Assembly (NCBI RefSeq): GCF_000485595.1
Contig: NW_014577891.1
Coordinates: 1-53,203 of the forward strand
Reading direction: 5' to 3'
Origin: Priapulus caudatus
Taxonomy: Eukaryota > Priapulida > Priapulimorpha > Priapulimorphida > Priapulidae
Length of the DNA: 53,203 nt
Numbering within the stretch: the stretch's first letter is position 1; every line of letters starts with the position of its first letter. A model generated the notes under the pieces. That model had not been told where the DNA came from and made no database searches. It was given only the letters and a program-made list of their open reading frames with translations. Positions 41,492 through 52,544 of the stretch are shown in pieces. The translations under genes and the position numbers were made by a program.

Positions 41492-41995
41492 TATGTGTAA
41501 CGGAGGTATTCGGGAGCGGCGTGAGTCTACTGCCGATCTAAGGCTAGGCGTCGGTGTAGGAAAGGGAATAACGCAAACCAACAGAGAAAGACACCAACTA
41601 CGGTCGCAACGTACCACACAAGCGTTTATTCTCTGACATGGTGACAGTCGAACAAGATGCAAGCGGTATATGCAAACGTTAGAGACGAGAGAGGGGAACA
41701 AGAGTTAGTCGGGAGGACAGTCAGGTTTTCTCGAGCTCGGCTTGAGCCTCGGCCTTTAAGCCTGTTAGTATTTGGGGTAGGATCATACACGCGCAACTTA
41801 GTGACACGTTTCTCATGGTGTGATTTCTCACGGTGCGACTTCAAAAGCAGGTGTTTCTCCACCATCGCTTCTTCTCTCTTGTCGCACCTAGGTGTCGCGA
41901 TTGGGGTTCATTACCACCACGGGCGGGCTCGGATGTAGGAACAGTTTATCTGTTATAAACTCGCGTCGCCTCCAGCGTGTTCCTCGCTACATATG
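41492..41995. mobile_element. Solo LTR with 4-bp duplication
   Basis: The 496-bp unit at 41,496-41,991 begins tgtaacggaggtattcggga and ends tccagcgtgttcctcgctaca (TG..CA). Flanked by tatg on both sides (41,492-41,495 and 41,992-41,995). No internal retroelement coding lies on either side. LTR-LTR recombination is the usual origin. Orientation and family unknown. Confidence 0.7.
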
Positions 41996-42440
41996 TTTTC
42001 AGACCTATTAGCTTTTTAGCATTTTATTTCACACTGTTATTGTTTTCAAAAAGAAGTTTAGGGTTACTTGTGTACTTACCGACAAAAATATCACTTACGA
42101 AAAATTATACTTTTTACTTAAACACAAAACATAAAAATGCAGTATAATTTTTCGTTTATTGTTTACTTGTTTACATATGTTAAACGTGTTTTGTTTCATG
42201 CTTATACATAGTAGTTTAAATTTGTTTTGTTTCGTTTTGTACATAGCATTTAGTATATTTTCGTTGTATTTATTTTATTTAAGAATGGGAAAGAAACACA
42301 TTCTGTATTGTGCCCAAGATTTCTTGTTAGTTAAATTTATTTTATTTTTAGTTTAATTAATCTTCAAAATAAGCACATGTAAGGCCCTATGTGTCATATC
42401 TTTAGTTTTGAACTTCAGACTGCGGACTCCCTCTTTTTGA
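41996..42440. other. No gene recognised
   Basis: AT-rich, T-rich tracts. May be the 5' region of the LINE that follows. Confidence 0.4.
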
Positions 42441-43095
42441 GGGTAGGGAGTCTGTTGCTCAAAAGTTAAATTCTACCCCTGAAGACGTCAGTGCACTGCT
42501 AAGAATTCTTGTCCTAGGAATAAATTAGAATTCCTTTTAGGTAACTTCAATAGCACCAAAGCTGATTCTAATCCTGCATTCCTTAACCATGAATAACGAT
42601 CAGTTGCCAGATATCGTTCTTGGCACTGAATCTAAATTGGAACCCTCTATTGCATCCAGTGAGGCGTTTCCCTATAACTTTAATATTTATGGGAAATATC
42701 GAAACTGTCATGGTGTTCATTAATGTTAAGAAGTCCATTTCTAGCTCTTTAGTTATTACTTCTTTTGATGAAGAAGGAGCTGAACTCACTTGGGTGAAGC
42801 TAAATATTAAGAATTCCAAGCCCTTATATTTTATGATTGGGTACAGGTCCCCTCTTGATCAATTCGTAGGAATTACTAATTCTGTTAAATGCCTTCTAGT
42901 TCTTCTCTCGACTCTCGTGATAATGAGTCTTATCCACCTACACTTATTTGTGGTGACTTTAATTTGTCTGGAATTGATTGGCAGTCCTATTCAGTGACGG
43001 GCCAACGAGATACTCATTTATGTAGTCAACTGCTCGATTCGTGTTCTAATCAGTCTTTGACTCAACTTGTTACTCAGCCTACTCGACGATCTGTA
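42441..43095 (+). pseudogene. LINE endonuclease domain, 5' part
   Basis: Frameshifted plus-strand coding of an apurinic-like endonuclease (exonuclease-endonuclease-phosphatase fold) of a CR1/jockey-like non-LTR retrotransposon, which nicks target DNA. Recognisable pieces: PDIVLGTESKLEPSIASSEA near 42,610-42,670, DEEGAELTWVKLNIKNSKPL near 42,770, and TLICGDFNLSGIDW (the conserved GDFN) near 42,940-42,985, then LTQLVTQPTR at about 43,085. The frame changes at least twice. The domain is cut at about 43,090-43,100 and continues near 46,040. Confidence 0.75.
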
Positions 43096-43244
43096 GCCGG
43101 ATATCCACGCGAAGCGCAAAAACGCTGCGTAGCGGCAAACTCACTCAAGTTCGCTGCTCCCACTCCATCACCTTAGCCAGGTCCCTTTGGGTATAGACCA
43201 AAGCCCAGATAATCGCTGAATTGAGCAGTACGGCTCTCGTACGT

Positions 43245-43320
43245 TCTGCCCGGTTGCACCGTACTGCTAACGGGCAGTACTGCTAACGGGCCGTACTGCT
43301 AACGGGCAGTACGTTCTGCC
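43245..43320 (+). repeat. 17-18 bp tandem repeat
   Basis: gtactgctaacgggc(a/c) repeated three times, flanked by gtacgttctgccc on both sides. Confidence 0.8.
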
Positions 43321-44839
43321 CATTGCAAGAGGGGTTTCACTACGCACGTAGCTGGATATTTCCTACAAATGTTCGTAATTGTTGGTTTGCTGCTCGGCGC
43401 GTTTCGTTTTCCTCTAGAAAAGCGAGTTTCCATTTTTTCCGTTTCACGCCGTGAAATTATTCTCGTACATATGGCATCTCATAGATGGCGCAACGAGGCC
43501 ATGTACATAGCATTTTCAAGTCAGTTTTCTACACAAGGCTCAGCTGACTAAGCTAGACTGCTACCCGGTGGACAGTTCCACACGCTGCACTAACTATAAG
43601 TTGAGTGTAGCCAAGGATACCAGTCTAGCTGCAATCGTGACGTGCGCTTCAACTTCCCGTATCCATGTTGATACCCCGGATCTTCTGATATTTGCGATGA
43701 TGACGTCATAGTTACAGCATGTATATATAGCAGAGCAGAGTGCATATAGCATAGACCTATGCATAGAGCATAGAGCATATATAGTTTCGGATTCATACAT
43801 ATCCATCAATATTGCATCCATCCATATATCATGCCACGGTGTTGTAGTGCATACAACTGTAAGGTAATATCACAATGAATGAAGGCAGTAACTAGCAATT
43901 TTCTACATGATTTCTTCAAATATTGAGCTTTCCTGTAAATAACTTTGATTGTATTGTTTACGTTTTCCACAACTTTGCTTCGTGTCATTTCAGCAGTCAA
44001 ATTGTCGTGTAAGTGTACTCGTAAGTATTTTACTGCAGTCTTACTTTCAATATGTCACCCATTGCATGTCACATCAAAGTTTGTAAGTTGATTCATTTCA
44101 TTTTTGCATCGACACAGAATGGTTTCTGTCTTCCCTAGGTGCAGGGATAGATTGTGTAATAGCCATTGTATTTTCAAGCTTAATTTCTCCAGGTGAACCT
44201 CAATGTCACTTAGTCAATGGTAATACTAATGTGTTGGTCTGTAGAATCTGAATTAAACATATCCAAGCATTTCTTTTTCATTACTATTTCTTTAAATACC
44301 TCTGGGCTGCAGTGTATCATTGACGTCATTGCAGTAGTACGATGCTTACCTATAACCTTTGTAATAGATTTCCTTGTATATATGTGTACCTAAATGTATA
44401 TCGTATAATTGTCATGCTACGATCAGCAGTCTCGTACGAACAATAAGGGGAGCGATAGCCCGAGAGAAAATGCCTGCCGTCGCCTCAAATGTACACAAGT
44501 CCGCCTTACGTATGTACAGCGAACATATACACCGTCCTGCGTTTACACTGAGAATTATATTCAGTCAAGTTGGCGTTTTTCTTGTTTCACCCGCAGCGCG
44601 CGGGCCGAAGCGGATAGGCATTTTTGCATGTATTACATGCTGCCAGCGTGCCGCCTAAAGCAAAAACTTCGTCTACCCCTACGGTCGAGGGACACGGCCC
44701 TGGTTGCTGTTCTGTGATTTGCGACTTCGCAGAAAAACTTGCAACTCGCCGGCTCGCAGTTACCTTGACGGTGACCATGAGAAAAACAACATGCGGTGCC
44801 TGTCGCTATTGCGTGCCTTCCTGTGTGTGCGTACACGGG

Positions 44840-45360
44840 ATACATATACGTCTTTATGTGTACATGTAGCGTCTAGATACACGCGTATCACTATGCGCGC
44901 ATCTTCCATGTATGTGTGCATGTGCAGGTGATTGCGGGCGTGCGTGTACGCCTACATGCAAGCGTCCGCGTGCACGTGCCTGCGAGCGTGCGTATGCGCG
45001 TGCGTCCAGGCGTGCGCGTGCGTGCATACATTTAGCTGCTTTGTGTGGATATGCTTTGTGATCGCACAGTTCGCTGTACACGCTCATGCGTGCGCACACA
45101 TTCTAATGATTAGGCTCGCACGCAGGCACGCACAGACGGACGCACGTACGCACGTCCGTACCTACTTATACAGGCAGCCAAGCACGCAAGCACATAGCTA
45201 GCTGTAGTACTACGAAGCACACAAATACGCACACACGTGCGTATACATGTATGAACGCACGCAGTCACACACCGACGCACGTACGTACGCACGCAGGCCG
45301 GCACAGACATTTGTATGGGTGCATGTATGTGTTTGTATGTGTGTGTGCGTCGCTCAGTGC
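44840..45360. repeat. Alternating CA/CG-rich DNA
   Basis: Imperfect tgcgtgcgtg, gcacgcacgc and tacatgta words with a strand change near 45,080. Potential Z-DNA; translated frames are Cys/Arg/His low complexity. Confidence 0.75.
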
Positions 45361-45841
45361 GTGCGTCAGTGTCTTTAAAATGTTCATTAGGAACAATTTT
45401 TGAGAAGTCACAAATCCGTTTCCTCAACAAAATTATTTTTTAGCCTGGCCACAAGTCATGGCGTAACATAAGTATGTCATCTAACACGCACAATTCACAG
45501 ATAATATCAGGAGCTATTGACCTATTGACAATATTTGTGATTATTACCTCCTCATTGTTTGTATATAGGAAAACATTTCTATTTACATGAATAGAGGCAT
45601 ATTAATTATTTCTGCATGTATTATTATAAAACCCAGCTTATGTATCCGCTGCAGCTGCCGCTTGTTACATGAAGCCGCTGACGCATAATAGAATACAATT
45701 CATAATAAAACTTATACAACACAGTGTAGAAGTAGATGGTGTTGACACTTTAATTGATATTTTCATTGAACTTGCAAAGAACAGCAGCTCAATGCAGCTG
45801 AGCTGTTTCATTGTATTCCTGGTAAAATTCTCGACTGTTCA

Positions 45842-45902
45842 CTGGCAGCTATGGATCCATGCGCCGGCCTATGCATTCGGCGCATGGATCCATAGCTGCC
45901 AG
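45842..45902. repeat. 61-bp near-perfect palindrome
   Basis: Arms ctggcagctatggatccatg+cgccg and complement, 25 bp each, perfect, with an 11-bp loop. The terminal ctggcagc matches the hAT MITE at 7,696, but no target duplication is visible. Confidence 0.85.
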
Positions 45903-46035
45903 CGCTGTATACTGTCGTAGGACGTTCCCGCGGTCGCGTGCGCCTTGCCGCGGAACTGCGCGCAAGATCTGCGCTCAGCGCTTCGGATTAACACCTCCTT
46001 TCGGCAACGCTTCTCTAGTATCCCGTCTCATCTGG

Positions 46036-47120
46036 ATGTACCGAATTTTGTAGCAACATTCTTAATTTAGTATTTACTAATTTCCCCAATTTTGTTCATC
46101 TATGTCTGTGGTCCCTGGTATTAATGACCATGATTGCCTCATCTTTAATCTAGATCTTTCTGCAGTCAAATCAGCTAACTTAGGAACTCGTGAGGTTCTT
46201 TTTGACAAGGCTGACAAAAAGGCACTTTCGAACCATTTTACTGAGTTTAATGCCTCGTACTTTTCCAGTGATTCGTCAGAGAGATCCCTTGAATCTAATT
46301 GGTTGCAAATAAAATAGGCCATCACTTCATGTGTAAATTCATATGTCCCTCGTAAGATTATTCGTAATAAGGCTTCAGTCCATTGGTTGTCATCCTCAAT
46401 TTAAATTTATGAGGAAGAGGGATCGATTGTTTCAAAAGGCCAGGCATGCTAAAAAATAAAATGCCTGCTAGTTAGCCTAGATATCGCAATCAAAGAAATT
46501 TTGTCTCCCAATTTAATCGTAAACTCCATCGAAATTTTCTAAATGGTATTGTTAGTGATAAACTTGCTGATGGAGATGCTAAACCCTTTTGGAGATTTAT
46601 GATGTTTAAAAAACGGGAAACTGGGATTTCATCTCTTCTCCGTAGTGATAGTATTTCCTGTGAGTCCCCTGCATCGAAAGCTTGTTCAATTCGAGCCGAT
46701 CAATTCGATCATTCGAGACGATCAGTCGAGCCGATCAAAGGCCGATCAATCGAGCCGATCAATTCAAGTCGGTTTTCTCTACTTCTTGTGTAACACCTAT
46801 TCTAAGTTTAAACTATAAGTTCCCCCTGATGAGTAAAATTGTTATATCCCTAAGTGGCGTGTGCTCGGTACTTAAGAATATATGCACACATAAGGCTGCT
46901 GGTCCTGATATGGTGCCTGGTTTTATTTATGAGTTTGGGCCTTCTCTACACAATTTGTTTTGTTAATTTTATGTTATAGGTTCTCTTCCTTTCGATTGGA
47001 AAAAGGCTCTCATTACCCCAGTTTATAATTGTGGTGGGATCTTGGATCCCTTTCTTCAAATTATCGCCCAATATCTTGGACTTCTCTTTGCTCTAAAGCA
47101 TTTGAGCATATAGTCCAGTT
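46036..47120 (+). pseudogene. LINE endonuclease 3' part and RT start
   Basis: Continues the LINE: SNILNLVFTNFPNF, then SVVPGINDHDCLIFNLDL (conserved SDH-type endonuclease motif as NDHD). The linker contains FDKADKKALSNHF. RT onset follows: KAAGPDMVPGFIYEFGPSL near 46,890-46,950, then FDWKKALITPVY and SNYRPISWTSLCSKAFEHIV in shifted frames to about 47,115. Several stops and frameshifts. The RT catalytic core is absent because the dispersed repeat at 47.16 kb follows. A dead fragment of a CR1/jockey-like element. Confidence 0.78.
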
Positions 47121-47161
47121 GCCAAATGACTGAATGTTGCAATCTGGTATATATACAAGGT

Positions 47162-47833
47162 TTTTAGCTCATCTGACACGGTCAGATGGAGCTTGTACAA
47201 TGGCACTGGCGTCCGTTCGTTTGTCCGTCAACTTTTGGGCACAAATCTAAACGGCTTGATGTACGGTTTCGAAATTCGGGGCATAGGGGGTAATCCGAAA
47301 ACTAGTTGGGATCTCGAATCTGGGGGTCAAAGGTCAACGGTCAGGAAGTTTAAAAGAAGTGGGAACATTCCCCCTTAACTTAAGGTATAGGGAGGAAATG
47401 CGGAATTGTGGTACAAATCTAAACGGCTTGACCTATGCTTGTGATAATCGGTAAAAAGCGTCATGGTGGGAAAAGCCATCACTGTGCCGAAATTGGAGGT
47501 CACAGGTCAAAGGGCAATGGGGAAAAGGGCAGATTTTAGACATTTTCTGAGGACATGGTCTGACGGACCGAGTGAAAAAACTTTTTTGTTTCAGCGGTGA
47601 CCTACCATTTTTGTGGCTTTATTGAAAGGACTATGAAATGTGCTCTTTGCTGATGTGTAAAGAGTAGCTGTCCGGTGACCTTTTGACCCTCAAGAGGAGG
47701 GTTAAACATTGATTTGTTGACTGTTAACAAATGACTGAACTGCTTTTGCTATTATTAGAGCCCATGCCTGTGTGGATGTGAGGCTACAGTTGCACAGTTA
47801 AATTGCAAAGGCAAATGTTTGTTGAACAAGGTT
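47162..47833. repeat. Dispersed ~670-bp repeat, copy 1
   Basis: Starts ttagctcatctgacacggtc with a self-complementary tctgac..gtcaga end. Includes two copies of 'gcacaaatctaaacggct', and ends tttgttgaacaaggt. About 85-90% like 52,545-53,203, same orientation. Non-coding. Confidence 0.88.
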
Positions 47834-48193
47834 TACGCTCCTTAAATCATATTATTTTCTAAAGCAGTCTGTATATTAATAGCACCCTGAATGCTCGCGT
47901 GGGTACGGTCATCCGAAATGTAGGCAAAAACACAGGGGCAGCCCATTACTCATGCATGGGGGTGAAGTTCGGGCACTTTACTCATGCATGGGGGTGAAGT
48001 TCGGGCACTTTTCTAATCATAGTTGTTGCCTGGCATCCTGCAATGCAGATGTGTTAACTCACAGCTGAGTGAAATTGTCGCCTGCCTGAATATACTTGGA
48101 TTTTAGCCTGTAGGATTTCAGCAACTCAATGGAGTCAGATTATCTCGACTTTCTTGACTTATCGCGCACGAATGGTGATGCCATCTTTGATTA

Positions 48194-48332
48194 GGGGGTG
48201 TCTATATTCAAGCCGGTACGGGAGATTACGGTACGCATATATTTGCTAATATATTGACTAATTGTGCGTCAATAAACTCAATATTCACAGAGAGTATAGC
48301 AAAGATATGTGTCTATAGGTATCTAGAATTTT
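48194..48332 (+). repeat. Left terminal inverted repeat
   Basis: gggggtgtctatattcaagc ... gtgtctataggtatctagaa. Further inside, at 48,350-48,440, part of the TIR is repeated in direct orientation. Confidence 0.85.
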
Positions 48333-48602
48333 GAAAATGTAATCATCTGTAATTCACTTCCGCGCACATATATTTGCTATATTGACTAATCGTGCGTCAA
48401 TAAACTCAATATTCACAGAGAGTATGAATTCAAGCCGGTATGGGAGATCATTTGCATAATATACAGGCCCCTCCCTACGTTGCGTAAACCGGGCGCGCCT
48501 GCCCCGTTTGGGAAAACCCCCCGTTTCAATCGTTGAGCCACGTTTAAATTGCCTCCGCCCCGATTAAATTCCACCACAATAAAAGTTTGACAACGCGGGA
48601 AT

Positions 48603-48812
48603 CGAGGTCGGCATATGTTTTCATGAACCAGAGTATCCGCGTGATGTACGAACTCGGCTATCTCCGAAGTTGAATGCATACAGCCTGCTGATGGTGCTGG
48701 TGGTTGCGCATGGTCATATTCCATTCTACGCATATCAAGTTCCGCATCAAACTTTTCGTATATCAAGGAATGATGCAAAAACTCTACCCCTAACCCTAAC
48801 CCTAACACTAAC
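48603..48812. repeat. CCCTAA-tailed repeat, copy 2
   Basis: ggtcggcatatgttttcatg ... gtatatcaaggaatgatgca then ccctaaccctaaccctaac (48,786-48,812). Same as 14,513-14,730. Confidence 0.82.
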
Positions 48813-49369
48813 AATAAACTGACTCGGTTATCTTATATAAGCGTGTTATAGTACCAAACACTATTAGTGGGGGGACCGGTCACTCAGTCATTTCACATTG
48901 ATGCAAAAGTTTCATTTTTATTACCAATTTGAAGGTAAGTGTATATAGAACAATTTTGGTTCGAGTGTCAAGCACTCACCTAAGAAATGGTGTTTCTGGT
49001 GGCATTGGAGGTTCCCGACCCCAAACCGGCCCTTGCAAAATATGAAAACTGGTATAACTTTTGATTGGATAATCCGATCTAAACATATGAGGTATGTATG
49101 GATTTAGGATCAGGAGTAGCTACTTGTACTTTAAGTATCTCGTCCATAGAAGCAATAATTTTGCCGGATTCGGCACATATCCACAATAATAGACCCGAAA
49201 TCATAGGCCCGTCAAACTAGAATATGTAAAAAATACATTTGACAATAATTCTCAGACATCTTTTAATGGTGGTGAGTTATTGCTTATACAATTGCTTAAA
49301 CAACTCATTGAACAATAGTTTCTATAACAAATCAGCCATATATGCCTGTCAGTATTGGGAATTGTCCAG

Positions 49370-51956
49370 CTACTTCTTGCATTTACACTTGCACAGACGC
49401 GTGCACTTCAACTTTGCCATCATGCACTTGCACCGAGAGCAGATACTTGTACATGTGCACTTTACATCCAGGTGGAATACATCCTTGGCGAGAAGCAGCA
49501 AGATCCAGATGGGAAGCAGCTTGCCATCCTCTTCCTTCCACCCATGATTAGTGGGGTTGTAGACAGGCATCATGGGCATTTGAGCTGTTGTCCAGATGCT
49601 CGCTTGAAAGACACTCCTTTTGAGATGTAGATCCAAAGCATCACTCGTTGGGGGAATTCTCCACACGTCTCTAGTCTTTTGTGAGAACACCCTCACTCGT
49701 ACGAGTTCAACGTCATTGTCCTCGTTTAACTCATTGGAGTACAGCCTACAGACACAGTTTGTTGCCACTTCTTTCAGCCTTGGCGATGTTTGGAATGGAG
49801 TGTCGATGATAATTGCAAATTCCTCCTTTAGGGATGGCACTTCATGCATCAATTTGCAGCAGTATCGCTTACCCTTGAACTTGAAGGATGACGTGCTGTC
49901 TGATCCAGTGAATGCGTGGAAGAGGGCCATGGCTTTGCACGTTGTAGTACCCAGGTTTGTAGCAATAGTGTTCAGGGAGATCATTCTGGTTGTCTTTCCC
50001 GCTTCGAAGGCGATCCAGATTTCTGCGGCTGGATTTAGAGCCATGATGTGATGGAAATTACTCAAGAGGATTACGACAACATCTGTGTCTCCAGTATAAA
50101 CCATTATACATCCCAGTAACCAGTATAACCATAACCAGTATAACCATAACCAGTATACATCCCAAAAGACGATGTTTGGAGGGCGTGGATGAGATGTACT
50201 AGGACACGGGTATCAGTTTCCTCATGGTTGCATTGATCCATTGGTGTACTGTTTCCAATATGGTAGACTTGATCACCTGCAGTGATGTAGACATCCTTTT
50301 CATCTAGAAACTCTACTTCTGTTATCTTTTGTGACAGGAAGAGAAGTTCCTTCTTGTTATCAACGTTTGCCAGAAACTTCTGCCAATTCCCTGGGATCTT
50401 GGCAGTACCACTCACGCGTTGACGGGTTCCTGTTCCACGTTTTTCCCTAGTGCCTCGTTTGATTGTCAGTGCACGATACTGGTCCCAGACAATGTACTCT
50501 TGTCGATCGTTTCAAGTTATGGATAACTCTTGGACAGAATACCTTGTCGAAATATGGATCAAAGGTTTTGCATTGGACAGTTGTACCAAGAAGTGAGTAT
50601 ATCAGTTATCCACCGTCAATAACAATGAAGTCGTAAACATATAGCGCAACTAGCTCCTCGTCGAAAGAAATGCCACTACTCGTACTGGTTTCCATGATGT
50701 ATATCAACAAATCTGACTTGGTACAAGAGTTAAGGGATCTTTCGGATGATAGTGCTGGTGGTTGGATTCGTGCTGGATAGTGCTGGATTCGTGACGAAAA
50801 AACTCCTCCAAATTTCCTCCGCGGCTGTCTAGCACAAGAAAAGCTTGCTCATAGAGCTCTGCATGATGTTTGAAATGCTGCATTCTCCGCCTAAGTGCTG
50901 TCTTCTTCTGTGTGTTTTTCTTATGAAACAACAGCAAGTTGTTTCGCTTGATTGGTGCTGTCAGAAGTGTGTCATTTGAGTAAAGCACACTCTCCCTGAA
51001 TTTGTTGTACTGTTCCTGTCCCAAAGACTCGACTTTACTGACAGATACGGCAGCAGCCACAGTCTCGCACACCTTGTTATCTAACGTAACCAGGTCTTCA
51101 CTGTCCTCTTCAAAGGGATTCCCCTTGCTCAGCAACACCTCCGTCAAGTCTTTGACATGCCGTTGAAATTGGTGCTGAGATGCATATCCTTCCTCATGAT
51201 GAGGGAGTTCGTCATCATTAGCATTATCATTCACACCAGTAAACTCCTCGACGACACGGCTGATTCCTGGGCCAGTGATGATCCAACGTTCCAGCATGTC
51301 AGGGTTCTATGTAAGACCAATCATGCCAAAAACCCTTTTGTTGGCTTGCTCGTGTGCATGATCGCTTGCTAAGGATGAGAAATGCTGATTGCTTCGAGTT
51401 ATCGTCCAGTTTCCATTCTCAAACTCTATCTTGATGCTATCTGGAAGAACTTCCATGTCTCGGATAAGGATTGGAATCCACCTGGCATAATTCTGATGAT
51501 CGAGAGCAATCTGAGTTCGAACTTCCGTTCCCGATGTGCCCGAATGAACATGAATATGATGTGCCAGAATCTGAACGTTGGGCTCTCTTGAGAAACTACC
51601 ACGACCCAATCCTCTAGAGTCATCTCGGTTGCACTGTGCTCATAGGCTCGCCTCAAAAGGATGTCAAGAACCACAACAGTTACTTGATGGGCATATCTTG
51701 TTCTCATTACATGGGATGATTTGCGAAATTCTGTAGCTGCTGCTTCTGTTTTTACCAGCCCAGCTTCTCAGGGTTTCAAGCTATCCAGAAGATCCCCCAT
51801 GGTGCTCCACAAAGCCATTTCTATATGGAGCCCACCTAGCATCACCACAAACTTGTCTTCCCCGAAGATGTCAGGTAGGGTCCACTGTATTTTTAGGGTA
51901 CGTCCGACCCTAACCCATGCACGGCCCCCACTATATCTATGGTGGTAGATAGCCAC
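49370..51956 (-). pseudogene. Uncharacterised invertebrate protein with PIN/FEN-like acidic motifs and Cys-rich tail, degraded
   Basis: Minus-strand pieces in order: FGEDKFVVMLGGLHIEMALW; a TGA, then RTRYAHQVTVVVLDILLRRA; SPTFRFWHIIF; frameshift near 51,505; ALDHQNYARWIPILIRDMEV; SDHAHEQANKRV; LERWIITGPGISRVVEEF; NPFEEDSEDLVTLDN; a damaged stretch near 50,700-50,500; YRALTIKRGTREKRGTG; KIPGNWQKFL; NHEETDTRVLVHLI; a small tandem insertion; DTDVVVILLSNF; FHAFTGSDSTSSF; WRIPPTSDALDLHLKR; WKEEDGKLLPIW; then a Cys-rich end (CTCTSICSRCKC, CKCKCKK). I recognise the family only as an expanded, unnamed protein group of cnidarians, molluscs and other invertebrates. EETDTR, DTDVV and GSDS in this order resemble the metal-binding acids of PIN/FEN nucleases; that is inference. 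The 5' part is missing at the TIR. Confidence 0.7.
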
Positions 51957-52072
51957 TGACGTACACTAACGTCACGCGTATACTCTGTTTCATGGAAACA
52001 TATGCCCACTGGGAAGTAGTTTCCCCCTCCCCCTCCCCCCTGTTTCAATTTCATCCTGGGGAGAATCCTGAT

Positions 52073-52208
52073 ATATTCCAGATACCTGTAGACACATGTC
52101 TTAGCTATACTCTGTGAATATTGAGTTTATTGACGCACGATTAGTCAATATATTAGCAAATATATGCGTACCGTAATCTCCCGTACCGCCTTGAATATAG
52201 ACACCCCC
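52073..52208 (-). repeat. Right terminal inverted repeat
   Basis: Complement of 48,194-48,332: ...ccgtaccgccttgaatatag, acaccccc. Confidence 0.85.
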
Positions 52209-52217
52209 TTTTGATTA

Positions 52218-52544
52218 TTTATTACACTTGCACGCACCATCTCGCGGCAACTATAAGCCTAGTTTAAATTATATTTTATTCTCATGTAACTTTGTTAAAC
52301 GAAATAAATAATAACTAGTACCATTTAATATATATTTACTTTTCAACTTGAATCCTAACATGTATCATGTAGCTATGGCCGTGTGTATCCATGTACCAGT
52401 TAGGCGAACATATGCTGTTACCATAGAAATATATAGGACACTATATTATAATTTTTATGGCTGTTACACTCAGGGGCATAGGAACAAAGTATTATTGAGG
52501 GGTGGTAAAAGGCATCATCGCGAACGATTTTATTTTATTTATTT
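52218..52544. other. No gene recognised
   Basis: AT-rich, no supportable feature. Confidence 0.5.

Larger units (their letters stand above)
43096..46035. other. 2.9-kb insertion in the LINE
   Basis: Non-LINE DNA between the two halves of the endonuclease. tgtagc occurs at both borders (43,090-43,095 and 46,034-46,040 region), a possible 6-bp duplication. Terminal inverted repeats are not convincing. It contains a tandem repeat (43,245-43,320), CG/CA-rich alternating DNA (44,840-45,360) and a palindrome (45,842). No gene recognised; overlapping open frames at 44.4-45.4 kb are low-complexity. Confidence 0.5.
48186..52217. mobile_element. 4.0-kb TIR element of unassigned family
   Basis: The element runs from 48,194 to 52,208/9. 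Terminal inverted repeats of about 137 bp begin gggggtgtctatattcaag; left 48,194-48,332, right 52,073-52,208. They differ by about ten substitutions and small indels. Flanked by the perfect 8-bp repeat tttgatta (48,186-48,193 and 52,210-52,217; one extra T at the right border). Subterminal DNA holds further inverted pieces (48,603 vs 52,008). The only gene inside is the minus-strand pseudogene at 49.4-51.96 kb. Long TIRs plus an 8-bp duplication could fit MULE, hAT or another superfamily; no DDE transposase was recognised. Confidence 0.78.

Noticed and set aside
41399-41865. Minus-strand frames of 79-100 codons
   Set aside because: They overlap the solo LTR and show no domain.
44374-45430. 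Cluster of overlapping frames on both strands
   Set aside because: Produced by alternating CG/CA-rich sequence; Cys/Arg/His low complexity without zinc-finger spacing.
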